Assembly: GCA_012517875.1 (NCBI GenBank) | Contig: JAAYUB010000153.1 | Coordinates: forward strand, 1-40,235 | Source of the DNA: Acidobacteriota bacterium | Lineage (GTDB): Bacteria; Acidobacteriota; JAAYUB01 | Direction of reading: 5' to 3' | Length of the DNA stretch: 40,235 nucleotides | In this document: piece by piece, positions 1 through 12,900 of the stretch | Position numbering within the stretch: position 1 is the stretch's first letter | Layout of the letters: each line of letters begins with the position of its first letter | Notes under the pieces: generated by a model | What the model was told of the DNA's origin: nothing | The model's database searches: none | What the model saw: the letters and a program-made list of their open reading frames with translations, nothing else | Translations under genes and position numbers: made by a program

Positions 1-3000
1 AGGTTGTCGTTGTCGTCGTAAGCGTACCGCGCCGCAAGGGGCACGTCGGGCAGGCCCGCCACGTCCGCGCCGGGCCAGTTCCATGACTCCTCGCTTATCC
101 GGTTGCGCCAATCGTAGGCCAGGGTACGCTCCCGCCCGGCCGGATCGGCCGCCGCCGCCAGGTTACCCACTGCGTCATAGGCGGACGCCCAGGCCGCCCC
201 GACAAACGGCACCGCCGGCCGGCCCGCCTCAAGGCCCGGGATCTCGCCCGCGACCCGATCCCACTGGCGATATGCGGTCATCCGGTCCCACGGGTCGTAA
301 ACCCGTTCCACCACGCGGCCGGCCGCGTCGATCTGGAACCGCACCGGTCCGGCCAAGTCGTAGATGTAGCGGGTCGCCGCCGTCACCGCGGCGCCGGCCT
401 CGGCCCCCTGCACCACTCCGGTGGGCCGGGACAGCTCGTCCCAGCCGTACAGCGTCCGGTGCCCCATGGGCGAAACAACCGCGCTCCGCCGGCCCAGGCC
501 GTCATACTCGGTTGTGGTCTGCAAGACATCGGCGTCGGTGGCGCTGACCTGTTCGTTGCGGCCGTTGTAATCGTAGGTCCAAGCCGGGCGCACGCCGTCC
601 CCGTACTTGGCGTCCAGCCGCGGGCTGTATTCCCGGATCCGGTTGCCGGCCGCGTCGAAGTCGTACCGCCACCGCGCCGTGGCCTCGGTTTCGGACGTCG
701 CGCCGGATTCGGCATCGGCCAGCCGCAACCCAGTGGTCGTCTCGACCTTGCGTCCGGCCGCGTCGTACGCATGCCGGATGGCGGCGTCGGTGGCGTCGCT
801 CTCCACCACCAGCCGATTGTCGGAATCGTACCAGCGTCGCCACAGCGTCATCTCATCGGCGATGCCGCCGTAGCCGGTCGCCGCGTCGTAGAGGGCCGCG
901 TCCACCGCACCGCGGCTGGCCGCGATCTCGCGGCCCAGCGGATCCAGCACGATCCGGGTGAGCCGATCCATGGCATCCCACTCGAGGCGCTGGAGCAAGT
1001 GGTCCAGGTAATCGATCCGGACCGGCCGCTCACTGCCCGCCGGCTGCGCCGCCCCGGCCTTGCCGCCCACCGGTCGCTGCTCCACGGCCTCGCGGAACTC
1101 GGTCATCCGGCCCAGCGCGTCATAGCCATAGCGGCTGACTACGCCGCGGCGGTTCATCTCCAGCACCTTCCGCCCGCCGCCGTCGAAGCCGAAGCGTTCC
1201 TCGCGCGGCAGGTCGCCATTTTCCGGGAACACCGTCAGGAATTCCCGGCCGGTGGCATCCAGCTCATGGCGGGTGATCCGTCCCATGGCGTCGGTGTCGG
1301 TCCACCAGGAGGCGCCGTCTCCGCCGGCGACGAATGGACTGTACTCGTACCGGTGCTCCTCGGTCCAGACGGATTGGCCATCAGCCTCCCGGTGCAACCG
1401 CTCGGTCACGGGTCGGCCCACCGGATCATACTGGAACTCCGTGAGCAGAACTCGACTCCCGGCCCGGTCCACCTGGACCGCGCGCCGGCGCACGACGCCC
1501 TCCCGAAAGAACTCCTGATCGATCCGGAACCCTTCCGGATCCTCCGTCCGGACCAGCCAGCCCGTGGGCGCATGCCAGAACCGGGTTTGCCGCCCCAGCG
1601 GGTCGGTCTCCTCCCGCCGGTGGCCGAAGGCGTCGTAGCGGACTTCGGTCACCAAGAGCAAGCCGTCGGGATCGATTTCGCGGCGATGGAGGCGGCCGTG
1701 GCCGTCGTGGAGCGTGCGGGTGCGCACGCCGGTCTGGACGTTGGTCTCCTCGCTCCACTGACCGGCACCGTCGGCGTAAGAGTAAGTCCAGTCGTAGGTG
1801 TCCCGCCCGTCGGCGTCACCCAGGGCGTTGCCGGCGGTGCCGAGCGTTTTCCGGAGGGGCCGCCCGGCCGCGTCATAGCGGAAACGCGTCCAGCGGCCGC
1901 GGGTCAGGTCCCGCTCCTCCACCAGATTCCCCGCCGGATCGTAGTCGGATTCCACCACCTGCCCCAGGGCGTTGGTGACGGCGATCCGCCGGCCCAGCGC
2001 ATCGTAGGCGTAGGCCATCACTCCCCCCGCGAAGTCCGACTCGGCCACCACCCGCCCCTCGGCGTCGTACTGCCAGAAGCGGGCCCAGCGCCCGGCCGCC
2101 TCCGGCGGCCGCGCCACCGGTTCGGCCGGCGCCCCGTCGTCCGGTCCCACCGGCCCGGCGATCTCCCAGGCCAGCCGGCCGTGGCCGTCGTAGAGGAAGC
2201 GCCGCAGCCGGCCGGCGGCGTCGCGTTCCCAGGCCTTCCGGCCGGCGATGTCCCAGCCCTGCCGGCGGACGATCCGCCCGTTGACCTGGTGCTCCCGCTC
2301 CAGTCCCCGCTCGTCGTAGAAGAAGGCGTGGTGCAGCGGCCGGCCGTCATCGGGCGTGACGGTCTCGGCCCGGGCGACCAGGTTGCCGTTGCGGTCATAG
2401 TCGCTGGTCTCCCGCAGGACGATCAGGCTGCCGTCAACCGGGTGGGGGAAGGTCACCTGGCGGCTCCGGACGCGATCCAGGCTGTCCAACTCCACCTGCT
2501 CATCCAGCCGAGCCAGCGGATTGCCGATCTCCTCCACCACCCGCGTCCGGACCTGGCCGCCGGGATAATAGCTGGTCGTTTCCAGATAGTCGGGCGTCGA
2601 CGCCCCGCCCAGGCCGTCGGTCACGCGCACGGCCACCGGCCGGTGATACGCGTCGAAGCGCCGGTGCTCTTCCCGGCCTTGGGGGCCGCACTCGTACGCG
2701 CACTCGCCCCAGTCGTTCCACTCGCGCCGGGTCACCCGGCCCGCCGGATCCACCGTCCGGGCGGGGCGCCCGTGCCGGTCGTGGTTTTCGAAGCGGGTGG
2801 CGCCGCCGCGGGGATCCACCGTTTCCACCAGGTTGCCGGTGGCGTCCCAGTGGAACCGGGTCTGCAGGTCCAGGCAGTCGTCGCCGCTCCGGAACTTGTG
2901 GGCCAGCCGGCTGAACGACCGGAGCCCCACGGGGAGCCCCTTCCCCAGCCCCTGGGCCGCTTCGGCCGGGACGTCCTCGCGCACGGCCGTCACCCGGCCG

Positions 3001-3900
3001 CGCTCGTCCAGGAGCCACCGGTGGATGGCGCCGGCGGGGGTGATCTCCAGGATCTTGCGGTTGAACGTCTCGTCGTAGAGGAATTCCCGTACGATCGGCT
3101 CGGCGCCGGCGACGGCCGGATGCTCGGTGACCCGGATCTCGTTGCCGCCGGCATCGTACTCGTGGCGCACCGTCCGTCCGTCGGGCAGCTCCTCGGACTC
3201 CTTCAGCAGTTCGCGCGCGCTTGTCCGCCAGGTCATGCGGGTGACGCTGACGACCGGCTCGGTCGCCTCCGGCTCGGACGGGTCCATCGTCACCGTCCAG
3301 CGGATCGACTCCGGCGCCCCGAAGTCGTTGAACGCGTATTCGGTCGGGTGACCTTCCGGATCCTGCACGGTGGTCCGCCGGCTGCGCCGCAGGCTGTCGT
3401 CACCCCACAGTTCGTAGACGTAGTCGTACGCCACCGCCCCGTCCACACCAAGGCGGAGGCGGGCCACCCTCTGGCCGTCGGAGTGGAAGAGCCCGTCCGG
3501 CAGGTATTCGATCTGCGTCCGGTTGTCCGGATTGGGGCCGAGGATCTCCAACAGTTTGCACCGCTGCCGGGCGTCCGCGTCGGCGCCGTACCGGTACTCG
3601 GTCACGATCGGTTCGACCTCCCCCCCCACACCTGTCAGCCGAACTTCGGCCAGGCGCTGGCAGGGATCATCGTAGGCATAGGTCGCCGTCACCCCGATCT
3701 GTCCGTCCCGGTTCACCAGGCGGGCTTCCGGCAGGCGATGGCCCAAGAACACGTCTTCCGCGTCGTAGGCGAACTCGATCCGGTTGCCGGAGCTGTGCTC
3801 GATCCGCCGCACCAGGCCGGGCTCCACAGCGTCGTAGATCCAGGTGAGCCGGTTCCCGTCCAGATCCTCGATGAAGCGGATGTTGGTGGTGCCCGCTAGA
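1..3900 (-). repeat. YD/RHS repeat shell region of the giant gene
   Basis: From about residue 3003 onward the protein carries many degenerate repeats of roughly 20 residues built on G-R/N and YD, for example FAYDAEDVF, FRYDAAGRPL, YAYDALGRRI, YDPAGNL and, at the window edge, YAYDDNDN. This is the established RHS/YD-repeat signature, which folds into a hollow beta cocoon. No RHS-core boundary motif or toxin tip is reached before position 1, so the tip type cannot be judged. Confidence 0.92.
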
Positions 3901-6900
3901 TAGCCGCTCTCCAGCGGCGAGAAGGGGTCCCGGAAATGGTACCGGACCCTGGTCTTGGTGTAAAAATCAAAACTGCCGTCCGGATTGGGCGTCAACTGGC
4001 AATGGAAGCCCCGCTGGGGCACCAGCCGGCCGTTGATCCGCCGGAAGCGGATCCCGGAAGCATCTCCCCCGTAGATGATGTAGTTCTCGGAGTCCTCCCG
4101 GACCAGGGCGATCCGGCTGGACATCTCCCAACCCGGGCCGGCGGTCCCCTTCGGATTGAAGGCGCCGCTGGCCCAGGTGCGCCGGAGCGACAGATCCAGG
4201 CCCTTGTCTTCCAGAAATAAATCCTGCCGGTCGTGCAGCAGGAAACCTTCCGACAGATCGACACCCTGGACAAAGGTCTTGCCCACGCTCAGGGACCGGG
4301 CCGAGTGATAGCCCACCCGCAGGAGACCGCTGAAGGTGTCCGTGACGGGCTGACCGCCGGCCATGAGGTTCAGGGCCTCGACTTCGAGCTCGAAGCGGTA
4401 GTCCCCCGGATCGGCGAACACGCTGGCATCAGGCATCTGCCCCGGCGGGAAGAGGCTCACCGACTGCAATTTGGTCAGTGTGTCCACGTTGTAGACCGTT
4501 CCGATGTGCCGCTGATAGATCTCGATCTCGGCGGCGTCCACCGTGCGGTACAGACGGGCCGTCTGCACCCGGATGGGAAAATTCGGAATGAAAAATATCG
4601 GCGGAACCTGTTCCCGCAGCTCGATGCCGCCGGTTTCCTCGAACAACTCCCGGGGCATGGCTTCGATGGAGTAGGCCAGGAAATGGGTCTTCAGTCTCAA
4701 CAACTCCTCGAAACCGACCTTGACCGGCGGGGATTCCAGTACCTGATCGGAGCCCTGGCCCATGATGCCGACGCCATCCAGTCGAACCCAACCGCTGAAA
4801 TCGGCTGGCAACTTCTCGGGCGGCAAGCCGCAGTGCCGGTCGATACTGCGCGGCTGGTAGGCGGTTCCGGCCGGGATCAGCACGCAGCGCAGATCCGGAA
4901 CGGCGGAGTCGACCTGGTGGAACTCAAAAGCGGCCTCCAGCGCTGACATCACGACGCTTTCCGTTTGCCCTGTAAACTGGGGCGGATTCACCTTGTAATA
5001 GAACCGAATGTCTGCAGGCACCTGATGTAGAATGATCTGACTGTCGTTGACATCCGCCCGTTTGATCACCGGCACCTTCAACGTGTACACCGGGGCTTGA
5101 GCATCCGCAAACCACTCCATGCCAATCAACTCGGGAACCAGATCCATCGCCACCAGCGCCACGCCCCCCTGCTGGCCGCATCCGGGCGCCGTGTAGATCA
5201 GTCCGCCATCGACAACCGCTCGACCCGGAATCAACCCGTCCACCGCGATGCGACGGGAGAGAACCGGTTGTCCGTCCCGAAAATCCGACAGCTGCATCCG
5301 GTACATGCCACCGGCGGCAAGCAGATACACGCCCGCCCGCCCCACCGCCAGATCTACCAGTCCGCCTTCGGGGACCGGTTCCGTCCGAAGATGGGTGAGG
5401 ACCAGGGCCTGCATCTTGATGGTCAGCCCGAACACGTTCAGCGTCAGCTGACCCTGGCTGGACAGGTTCAGTGACACCACCAGCGGAGTGCGCTGCGCGT
5501 CACCATGGGTGTCCACGTACGCGGACGGCGCGAAGACCCGCACATGCCGCGCCACGGGGACACCGGGCACCTCGGCCAGCAGCTTCACCCACGCCAGGCA
5601 CCCCGGCACCGTCTCCAGATCCCGCCGGCCGTCGTCTTCCAGAAAGGTCAACATGGAGCGCCGGGTGTCCTCGCTGTGACTGTCGGCCACCGCGACGATC
5701 CGCTGGAAACGGCCGCTGGTGTTCCCGTCGCCCGGCGGCCAGTCGAAGACATCCAGATCCATGCACAATCCCGGTGTCGGCAAGTTTTCCGACACCGACT
5801 CGTTGAGACCGCGCTCGGGCAACAGGCACTCGGCCAACGGCGGCAGGCCACGCCCGGCCGCATCCCTGGTGGCATCGATCAGCCGGTTCAGCGAAAATTT
5901 GAACACCCCGGCATTGACGACCGCGATATAGACGTCATCGCCCAGCCAGCGCATCCGTGCCGGAGACAACGCCGTCTGCGGCCGGGTCAGCGTGGCGGCG
6001 CCCATAAGCTTCAGGGCGTCGGGATGGCCTCGCAGCAAATCCTGGGTTGCCGCCGCATAGAACAGGAGGCCGGAGCTGAACGCCAGTCCGCCCGGCGTGG
6101 TGATGAGGCAGACGCCGAGCTGATCCCCCTTGTCGTCCAGCGGTTGGACCTGGAGATCCAGAACGTGGAGCGGAACCGGCTGGCGCACCCGCAAGGCGCC
6201 CCGAGTCGCGATGGAATAGTCGTAAATCTGCAGTTCGGAACGCTGCCAGGGATTCTCGCTGCCCGTATCGGCCACAACGAAGACCAGCGGCCCCAGCTTC
6301 TGAATCAACGTGGAATACGGCGGCCCGGCCTGCCCCTCATCCACCACTTGCGGTTTAAACGTGCGGAAGGGGATGCGACAGACGCCGTCGGCGGTGTACG
6401 TGTCGATCAGCCGGGCCTGACGGCCCTCCGTGTCCACGAGAAAGGAGCCGCACTCGATAATCAGGCTGTATGCGGTATCCGGCTTCAGCGGTTCTCTGGG
6501 AATCAGACGGACACCGGCATGATATGTCTGGGCGCCCACAGGGTAACTATCCAGCCAGATTCGATCGAGCGGAACGGAAGCCTGTGCATCGCCCTGTTCC
6601 TCGATCCGGATCCGCTGCCAGGACGGCGGCGCACATGCCTCCAGGGTCACCGGCTCGGAAAACAGCAATTCGAACATGGCATGGCAGGACGTGAACCGAT
6701 ACTCCGGCGAGGGCACCACCCGGATGAGTTGAGGATCCGCGCCCGGGATCGGTTGGGTATTGCCGGTCGCTTCGGACGCCACCACCAGGACATGCTCATC
6801 CCGGGCGGTGGAGTTCCCGCTCAGGTCCTTGACCACGATCCGGATCCGATGCGCACCCAGGATGCTCATCAATTGGAAATCGGACGTAAAACCGCCGGCC

Positions 6901-9900
6901 GGATTGCCATCGACCTGAATCTGCCGGTCATCGATCTGAACGCTGATCTCGGCCAATGGTTCGTTGACCGTCAGGGTGACCCGCAGATACAAACCCTGCT
7001 GGATCAGATGCAGTCGGTTGACCGTGTCGGACCATTCGGCATCCGGCACGAACTTTCCGTCCGCAAGCTTGTTCGCCGCCTTGAGGGCCAACGACTCCAC
7101 CACCGGCGGCACCTGTTCAACGCCGGCTTCACTGCTGAGATAGACTCGGCACGAATACCCGTTGGCCGGGAGATATGCTCCAAGCCAATCGAATGCTCCG
7201 GGCAAGATCCGGGTAGCCGGCGCCTGACCGGACCAGCCGGTCTCCGGATCGACCGCGATCACACGGGGAAAGGGCTCAGCGAGCAAGCCGATCAGGGCGA
7301 ACGATCCATCCTCTTGGGTGCTGGCCGTGTATCCATACTGATCGCAGGAGGGCCCGAATACCACCGTGGCGCCCACGACGGGCTTCTCCTCGAGCTCACC
7401 AAGAGTGTTCGGGATTTCCGCAAGCACGTGCCCGACAACGACAGCCATCTGGACGGGGTCGTAGCGATAATACTCAATCACTCCCTGCAGAACGCACAAA
7501 CCCGAGAACGGCGGACAATCATGCACCAGTCGGCCGCCGCGGACCGTGGCCGTACCCAATACCTGGTGCATAGCCACACCCGCGGCCGTCGTCCCCCGAG
7601 TCAAGAGACAGCGGCCGCCGTCGGCTAGTCCGGAGGCCGGGAATGAGACGTTGATTTCCCGCGCGGTTTTGCCTGAGAAATCGCTCTCTAAAACCACCGC
7701 CCCGATATAGCTCAGATCCCCCTGAATCGGCCAGTGAGGTTGGGTCGGCGACTCCAACCGGGTCTTGAGCCGCACGCGGTACGGAAGGGCGGCAGTGGGG
7801 ATCTCGAGGATCAGGCCTCCCGGGCCGGCCACGGTGCCGCCATCGGGGCCGACGTAGTAGAAACCGGCGGTATCGGTGATGACCGGATTGCGGATGACAG
7901 TCTGGGCGCCATCGGCAGTCTCGATCACCACCCGCACATCATCGTAGGGTGAGCCGGTGATGGTCACGGACAGAACGCCGCCTGCGCAGCCGGTGAACAC
8001 GCGCACCTCGCCGGTGGTCTGGTTGATCACCGTGAGCCGGCCACCTGGTGGGATGGGGCAGCCCGGCGCGGATACGGTCAGCGTGCCGGCAGCCGGATCA
8101 GCGGTGATGGTCACGCCGGGCACGGCGCCGCCACTGCCGCCGGCGGCGGCGGTGAAGGCGAACGCGTGGGCCGCAGCCATGGTCCGGCCCCAGCGGTTGG
8201 CCACTTCCGGTCCGATGATGACAGTGTGAGCTGCGCCGGATGCGAAGGGTACAACCGGGGTGGCCACGACGGTCCGGCCATCGTCGCGCAGGCTGACCAC
8301 GCCGGTCAGGGGCACTCCGTCGATCACGACGTCGGCAGCGGATACGCTCACCGCATCGAGGACGTCGTCGAAGGTGATCCGGATCTCGACGTCGGCCGGT
8401 ACGTCGATCTGGCCGTCGAATGGGCTGGTGGCCGCGACCGCCGGCCGGCAGGGCTCCAGCACCAGGTCCAACCGAACGGCGCCCCAGGGTGCCGGCCCGG
8501 TCAACACGGTCTCAGCCTGAGCTCCGACGACATCGTCAACAGCCGTCACGTCCACCATCTCGCCCGGATCGGCGAAGGTCTGCAGGAAATAGCTGCCGGC
8601 GGCATCCGGTGCGGCCACCACCGGCGTCGCGGCTGAGACGACCAATGTTGGATCCGGCGTTCCCGGCGGCGGCAGACCGTCCGCGCGGGTGATGAATCCG
8701 ACGGCGAACACCGGCGGTCGGTCAAGCCGGCAGAGGACATAGTCCCCCCCGGCGACCAGTCCGGGCGCAGGAGTGCCCCCGGGGAGCACCGGCAGGGTGA
8801 CCACCCGGCCGCCCTCCCGCTCGGCCGGACAAGCATAGGTGTAGTGGATCGCCGGGCCGCGGCGGATCAGCCGGTACAGGGACAGGAGATCTCCCGCAGC
8901 GGCGGGAGCATCCAGCTCCACCCGCGCCTCCGGTGGGAGTGGCGTGCTGGCGGCCAGGTGAAAGGCGGTCAGCGGTTCCAGCGCTTCGTCGCCGGGTGGC
9001 GGCACATCCAACGGGTCGAGTGGATGGAAATCGATCCAGGTGCCGTCCGGGAGTTCCGTGGTGAAGATGATCCGGTTGCCACGCTCGTCGATGAGTTCGC
9101 TGGCCGGACCGTCCAGGACTACTCCAGCGGTCGACTCACGCCGATTCATGACATCGACATCGATCCGGCCCTCGACCAGCAGGGCCGGCGGGAACTCCTC
9201 GATTGGACAGATTGGGAATGCCGCCCGGAGTTCCCCGCCGGTTGCGCCGTCGGCCGGCCGGTATAGGACCACGTCCTGGACGTAGCGTTGGCCCTGCACG
9301 GTGGCACCAGAGGTCTGTGCGTACTCCTGACTGAATGCGGCGACCACCGCCGTCCCCGACGGCAAGGGCACGTCGCCCTGTACCCGCAGCTCGGCCATGG
9401 CCACCAGGCCGGTCCCGGCGGGGACCGCCTCGGGATGGACATCGCCACTGCCCTCGGCCAGTCGCTCGCCCAGTTCTTCAGCCAGTGGATCCAACCAATC
9501 GCCAACAGCCGGCCTGGCGGCCGGCGCAGTGGGCGGCGGATCGGCCACCGCCAAAAGGTACTGGCCGCCCCGGTCGATGTCAACGGCCATGCCGTCGGGA
9601 CCCGTGACCAGATTCAGCGGTTCCAGTCGCTGCCAGAGGCCGTTGGACGGATCGCACCGCAGCAGCATCCAATCCCGTCCGGCCTCAGGCAGCTTCCACC
9701 TTGTCTCAAGCCGGGCGGTCGGTTGGAAGATCAGGTCCCATGGGTGCACATCCAGGGCGCCCCAAGGCGCCCAGCCGGGGCTCAGCAACTGGGCCAGGCA
9801 CTGGTCACCGACAGCGGTGACGGACACATCGGTGGGACCGGCCAAGGTGCCGGCGGGCACGACCAAACGGGCACTCCCGGCGTCTGCGGGCACCTCGCCG

Positions 9901-12900
9901 CCGGATGCGTTCACCGCAACTGCGACGGCACGCAGGGCTAACCGAGCGTCGAGAACCACCGTGCCGATGCCATCAGCCGAATCGGCGGCGCGGAATACCG
10001 GCAGGGCGCCATCAGTGTCCAGTCGCACGGTCACCGAGCCCGGCTCGACTGGCAACGCCCAGCCTCCCCGGGCATCGGTCACGGCGGTGGACGACTTGTC
10101 CAGCCGGCTGACCCGGACAGCATCCAGCGGCAATCCGGTGTCGCCGCTGTAGACCTCGCCCAGGAGCCAGGCGCCGGTGGCCATCGGGTCCACTACCGGG
10201 ACCGATCCAGTAACTGCCGCCGTATGGCCGGCCGGATCGATCGCCCGCAACCGGAACGTCAACTCCGCCGGTGCGTCCTCTGGAACCCCCACCGGGACCG
10301 CCCAACGGACAAAGAAACCTGGCTCGATCATTGAAGGCTGTTCGGGCAGCTCCGGCGGTATCGGCAGCCCGTCCACCTCCAGCGCCACCTCGGCCACGTC
10401 CACCGCATCGGTTACCGTGATCCAGGCGGTGAATACCCCGCCCCGAACCGCTGTCGACGGCAGTTGCAGAGACAGCCGCGGCTCGGTCAGGTCCACCGGA
10501 ACGCTCACCGCAGTCTGGATGGCGGCGGCGCCGCGCTCCCCGACTGCAGTGATGGTCCGCTCATAGCCTTCCGGCAGTGCGACGGCTGCGGTGAACCGGT
10601 TGTCCGTGATTGCCGCCGGGCGACCATTGACGGTGACCAGTTCCACCGACGGTGTGCACGTCCCCGTCACCACCACAGGTAGTTCGGTGATCCACTCATT
10701 CGGCGGCGGTGCGGTGATCGTCACCCCCAATGACACATCCACCTGCACCGTGACGGTGTCCGAAATCGTCGCCCAGGGACAGCCGGCAACAGCGGTTATG
10801 GAATTCACTCCATCCACAAGTGCCACTGCAGGACATCGGAACATGCCGTTGTCCATCACGGTGGTGATGCCATTGACCGTGACCCAATCCGCCCACGTGG
10901 AAACGGTTCCCGTCACATCTATGGATGATTCAAACAGCTCGGCGCCATCCTCGGGCGAATCGATCCGCACTTCCAGCGGCGGGTGAAAGTGCACGATCAC
11001 CGAATCTTCGGCGCTTCCACCATCGGCCGTAACCGCCCGGGCGACCAGGGTGTTGGCCCCAGGCGCCAGTGGGACCACGGCCTGGAATGCCGCACCGTCG
11101 AGCACCGCATCAATTCCGTTCACGGTCACCGTGACCACCGATCCTGCGATCACCCCGGCAACTGTCACCGGTGATTCGAACAGGGTCGCGCCGTCGGCAG
11201 GCGACTGGATGGTCACACGGATCGCCTCCGTCACGCTGAACACAGAGCCCACCGCTTCACATTCACCCATCCGGACAATCACCCGTCCGGTACGAGCACT
11301 CTCCGGCACGCAAGCCACGACGAGCCCCGCCGAGACCGACACAAGTTCCAGAGCCGTTTCGCCAAGTCCGATCCAGTGCCGTTCGGGGTGTCCGGGATCG
11401 AACCCCCGGCCATAGACAGTCATCCGGGTACCCGGCGGACCGGCACGTGGATCCACCGCGTCGATGAACGGTCCCAGGGAGCAGTCTTTGCCATCGGCCG
11501 GCCAGTCCTGTCCTTCCGGCAGCGGCGGCACGGCGCTGTAGAGATCGCCACGTTCGCGGCCGAACATCATGAAAGTGAATAGCGGTCCATCGGACTCAAC
11601 CCGGATGAATCCGCCCAGATGTTGCACGACATCAAAAAATTCGGTAACCAGGTGGGCCGCTCGGCTGAACGGTGCCAGATCGACCTCTGTCGCGGCCACT
11701 TGCCGTCCGTCCTCAGAATACAGCGCCATCAGGACATGCGTCGGATCGGCAAAAGCATTCACCAGAGTCACGCCGGTCACCCAACCCAGGCCCGCCGCCA
11801 CATGGCTGAAAAACGCCGACTGGGACGGTCCAGTCAATGCCGGCATCACGGAAGCCGACCCGCCACTGTGCCGGATCACCGCGGCGGCATAAATGTTCCC
11901 CTCCAGAGCATCGCTGCCAAGGACCAGGTAACCCGAGGCCAGTTGATCCGGGGGTAATCTCCATTCCGGTCCGACGTCGAACTGCCGGCACGTAAACGGA
12001 TCCAAGATCACGGTCGCATGAAGCCGTTCATCCGCACTTCGACCATCCGGCTGAGCGGTTATCGCCATACTGACAGGCCGGCTGCCGGGATTGATCAGGT
12101 ACAGGGCGGTCCCGTAGCCATCCCCACACGCATAGTGGGGTACCATCAATCGCTGCGCAGCTTTCAGCGGATCCATCAACCCCGCAACCACCAACTGATC
12201 CGCGCCGTCAACGGCCAGAGATCCGGTGAACGGAAAACTGCCTGACAGGCGAAGATAGCCGCCTGCGTTTCCGGGGAAAATGTCAGCCAGTCTCAGGAGG
12301 GCGCATCCATGCGCGGGCAAGACAAGGTTATACGACGGAGAGGGCTCCTTTCCCGCTCCTTCCCATGATAAAGCGATTGTGTTTTCAGCCTGGCTCGGAT
12401 TCACCAGCCCCAACCAGTGGCTTTCGTCCGGCTTCCCCGGAATCGGCACAAAGAACTCATTGGCTGGCTGACGGAGCAGATTGATGCCATCGCACCGGCT
12501 CAAAGATGAATCGTGGATTTGAAAAAAGGCATAGACATCGCCGGTGGATTCCAACCTGACCGAGGATACGGCGCCATTCCATCCCGGGCCAAAGAGATCG
12601 TGGAGATATCGGGGGTACTGAACGCCGGGTGTCAATTCCAATTCCACCGGGTTGACTAGACCAGGCCCTGTCCTGGGTTGTCCTTGCTCATCCAACAGTG
12701 TCAGGCTGACCGAACGGGTTCGCACCGACGGATTGAACAAGGCCAATCCGGTTTGCAAGTCGGGAGGAACCGGAGCCAAATACTGCTCCCGAGTCACGCC
12801 GGCAGAATAGGCCCACATCCAACAGCAGCCAATCCACACCCATAACGCGCGCCCCAAAGCACATCTTCTGCGGCTTGTAGCTATCCGGCGCTGCATTCGT

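Noticed and set aside
459-3899. 1146-codon open frame on the plus strand
   Set aside because: It is exactly antisense to the YD-repeat gene. High GC and repeated codons remove stop codons from the opposite frame. The product has no domain, signal or motif, and the minus-strand frame gives clear YD repeats.
1-3900. Toxin/immunity module at the tip of the YD-repeat protein
   Set aside because: The window ends inside the YD repeats, so no tip or immunity gene can be seen or inferred.
5505-7628. 707-codon plus-strand open frame
   Set aside because: It lies opposite the propeller-like part of the YD giant, has no ribosome site or recognisable motif, and is low-information in composition.
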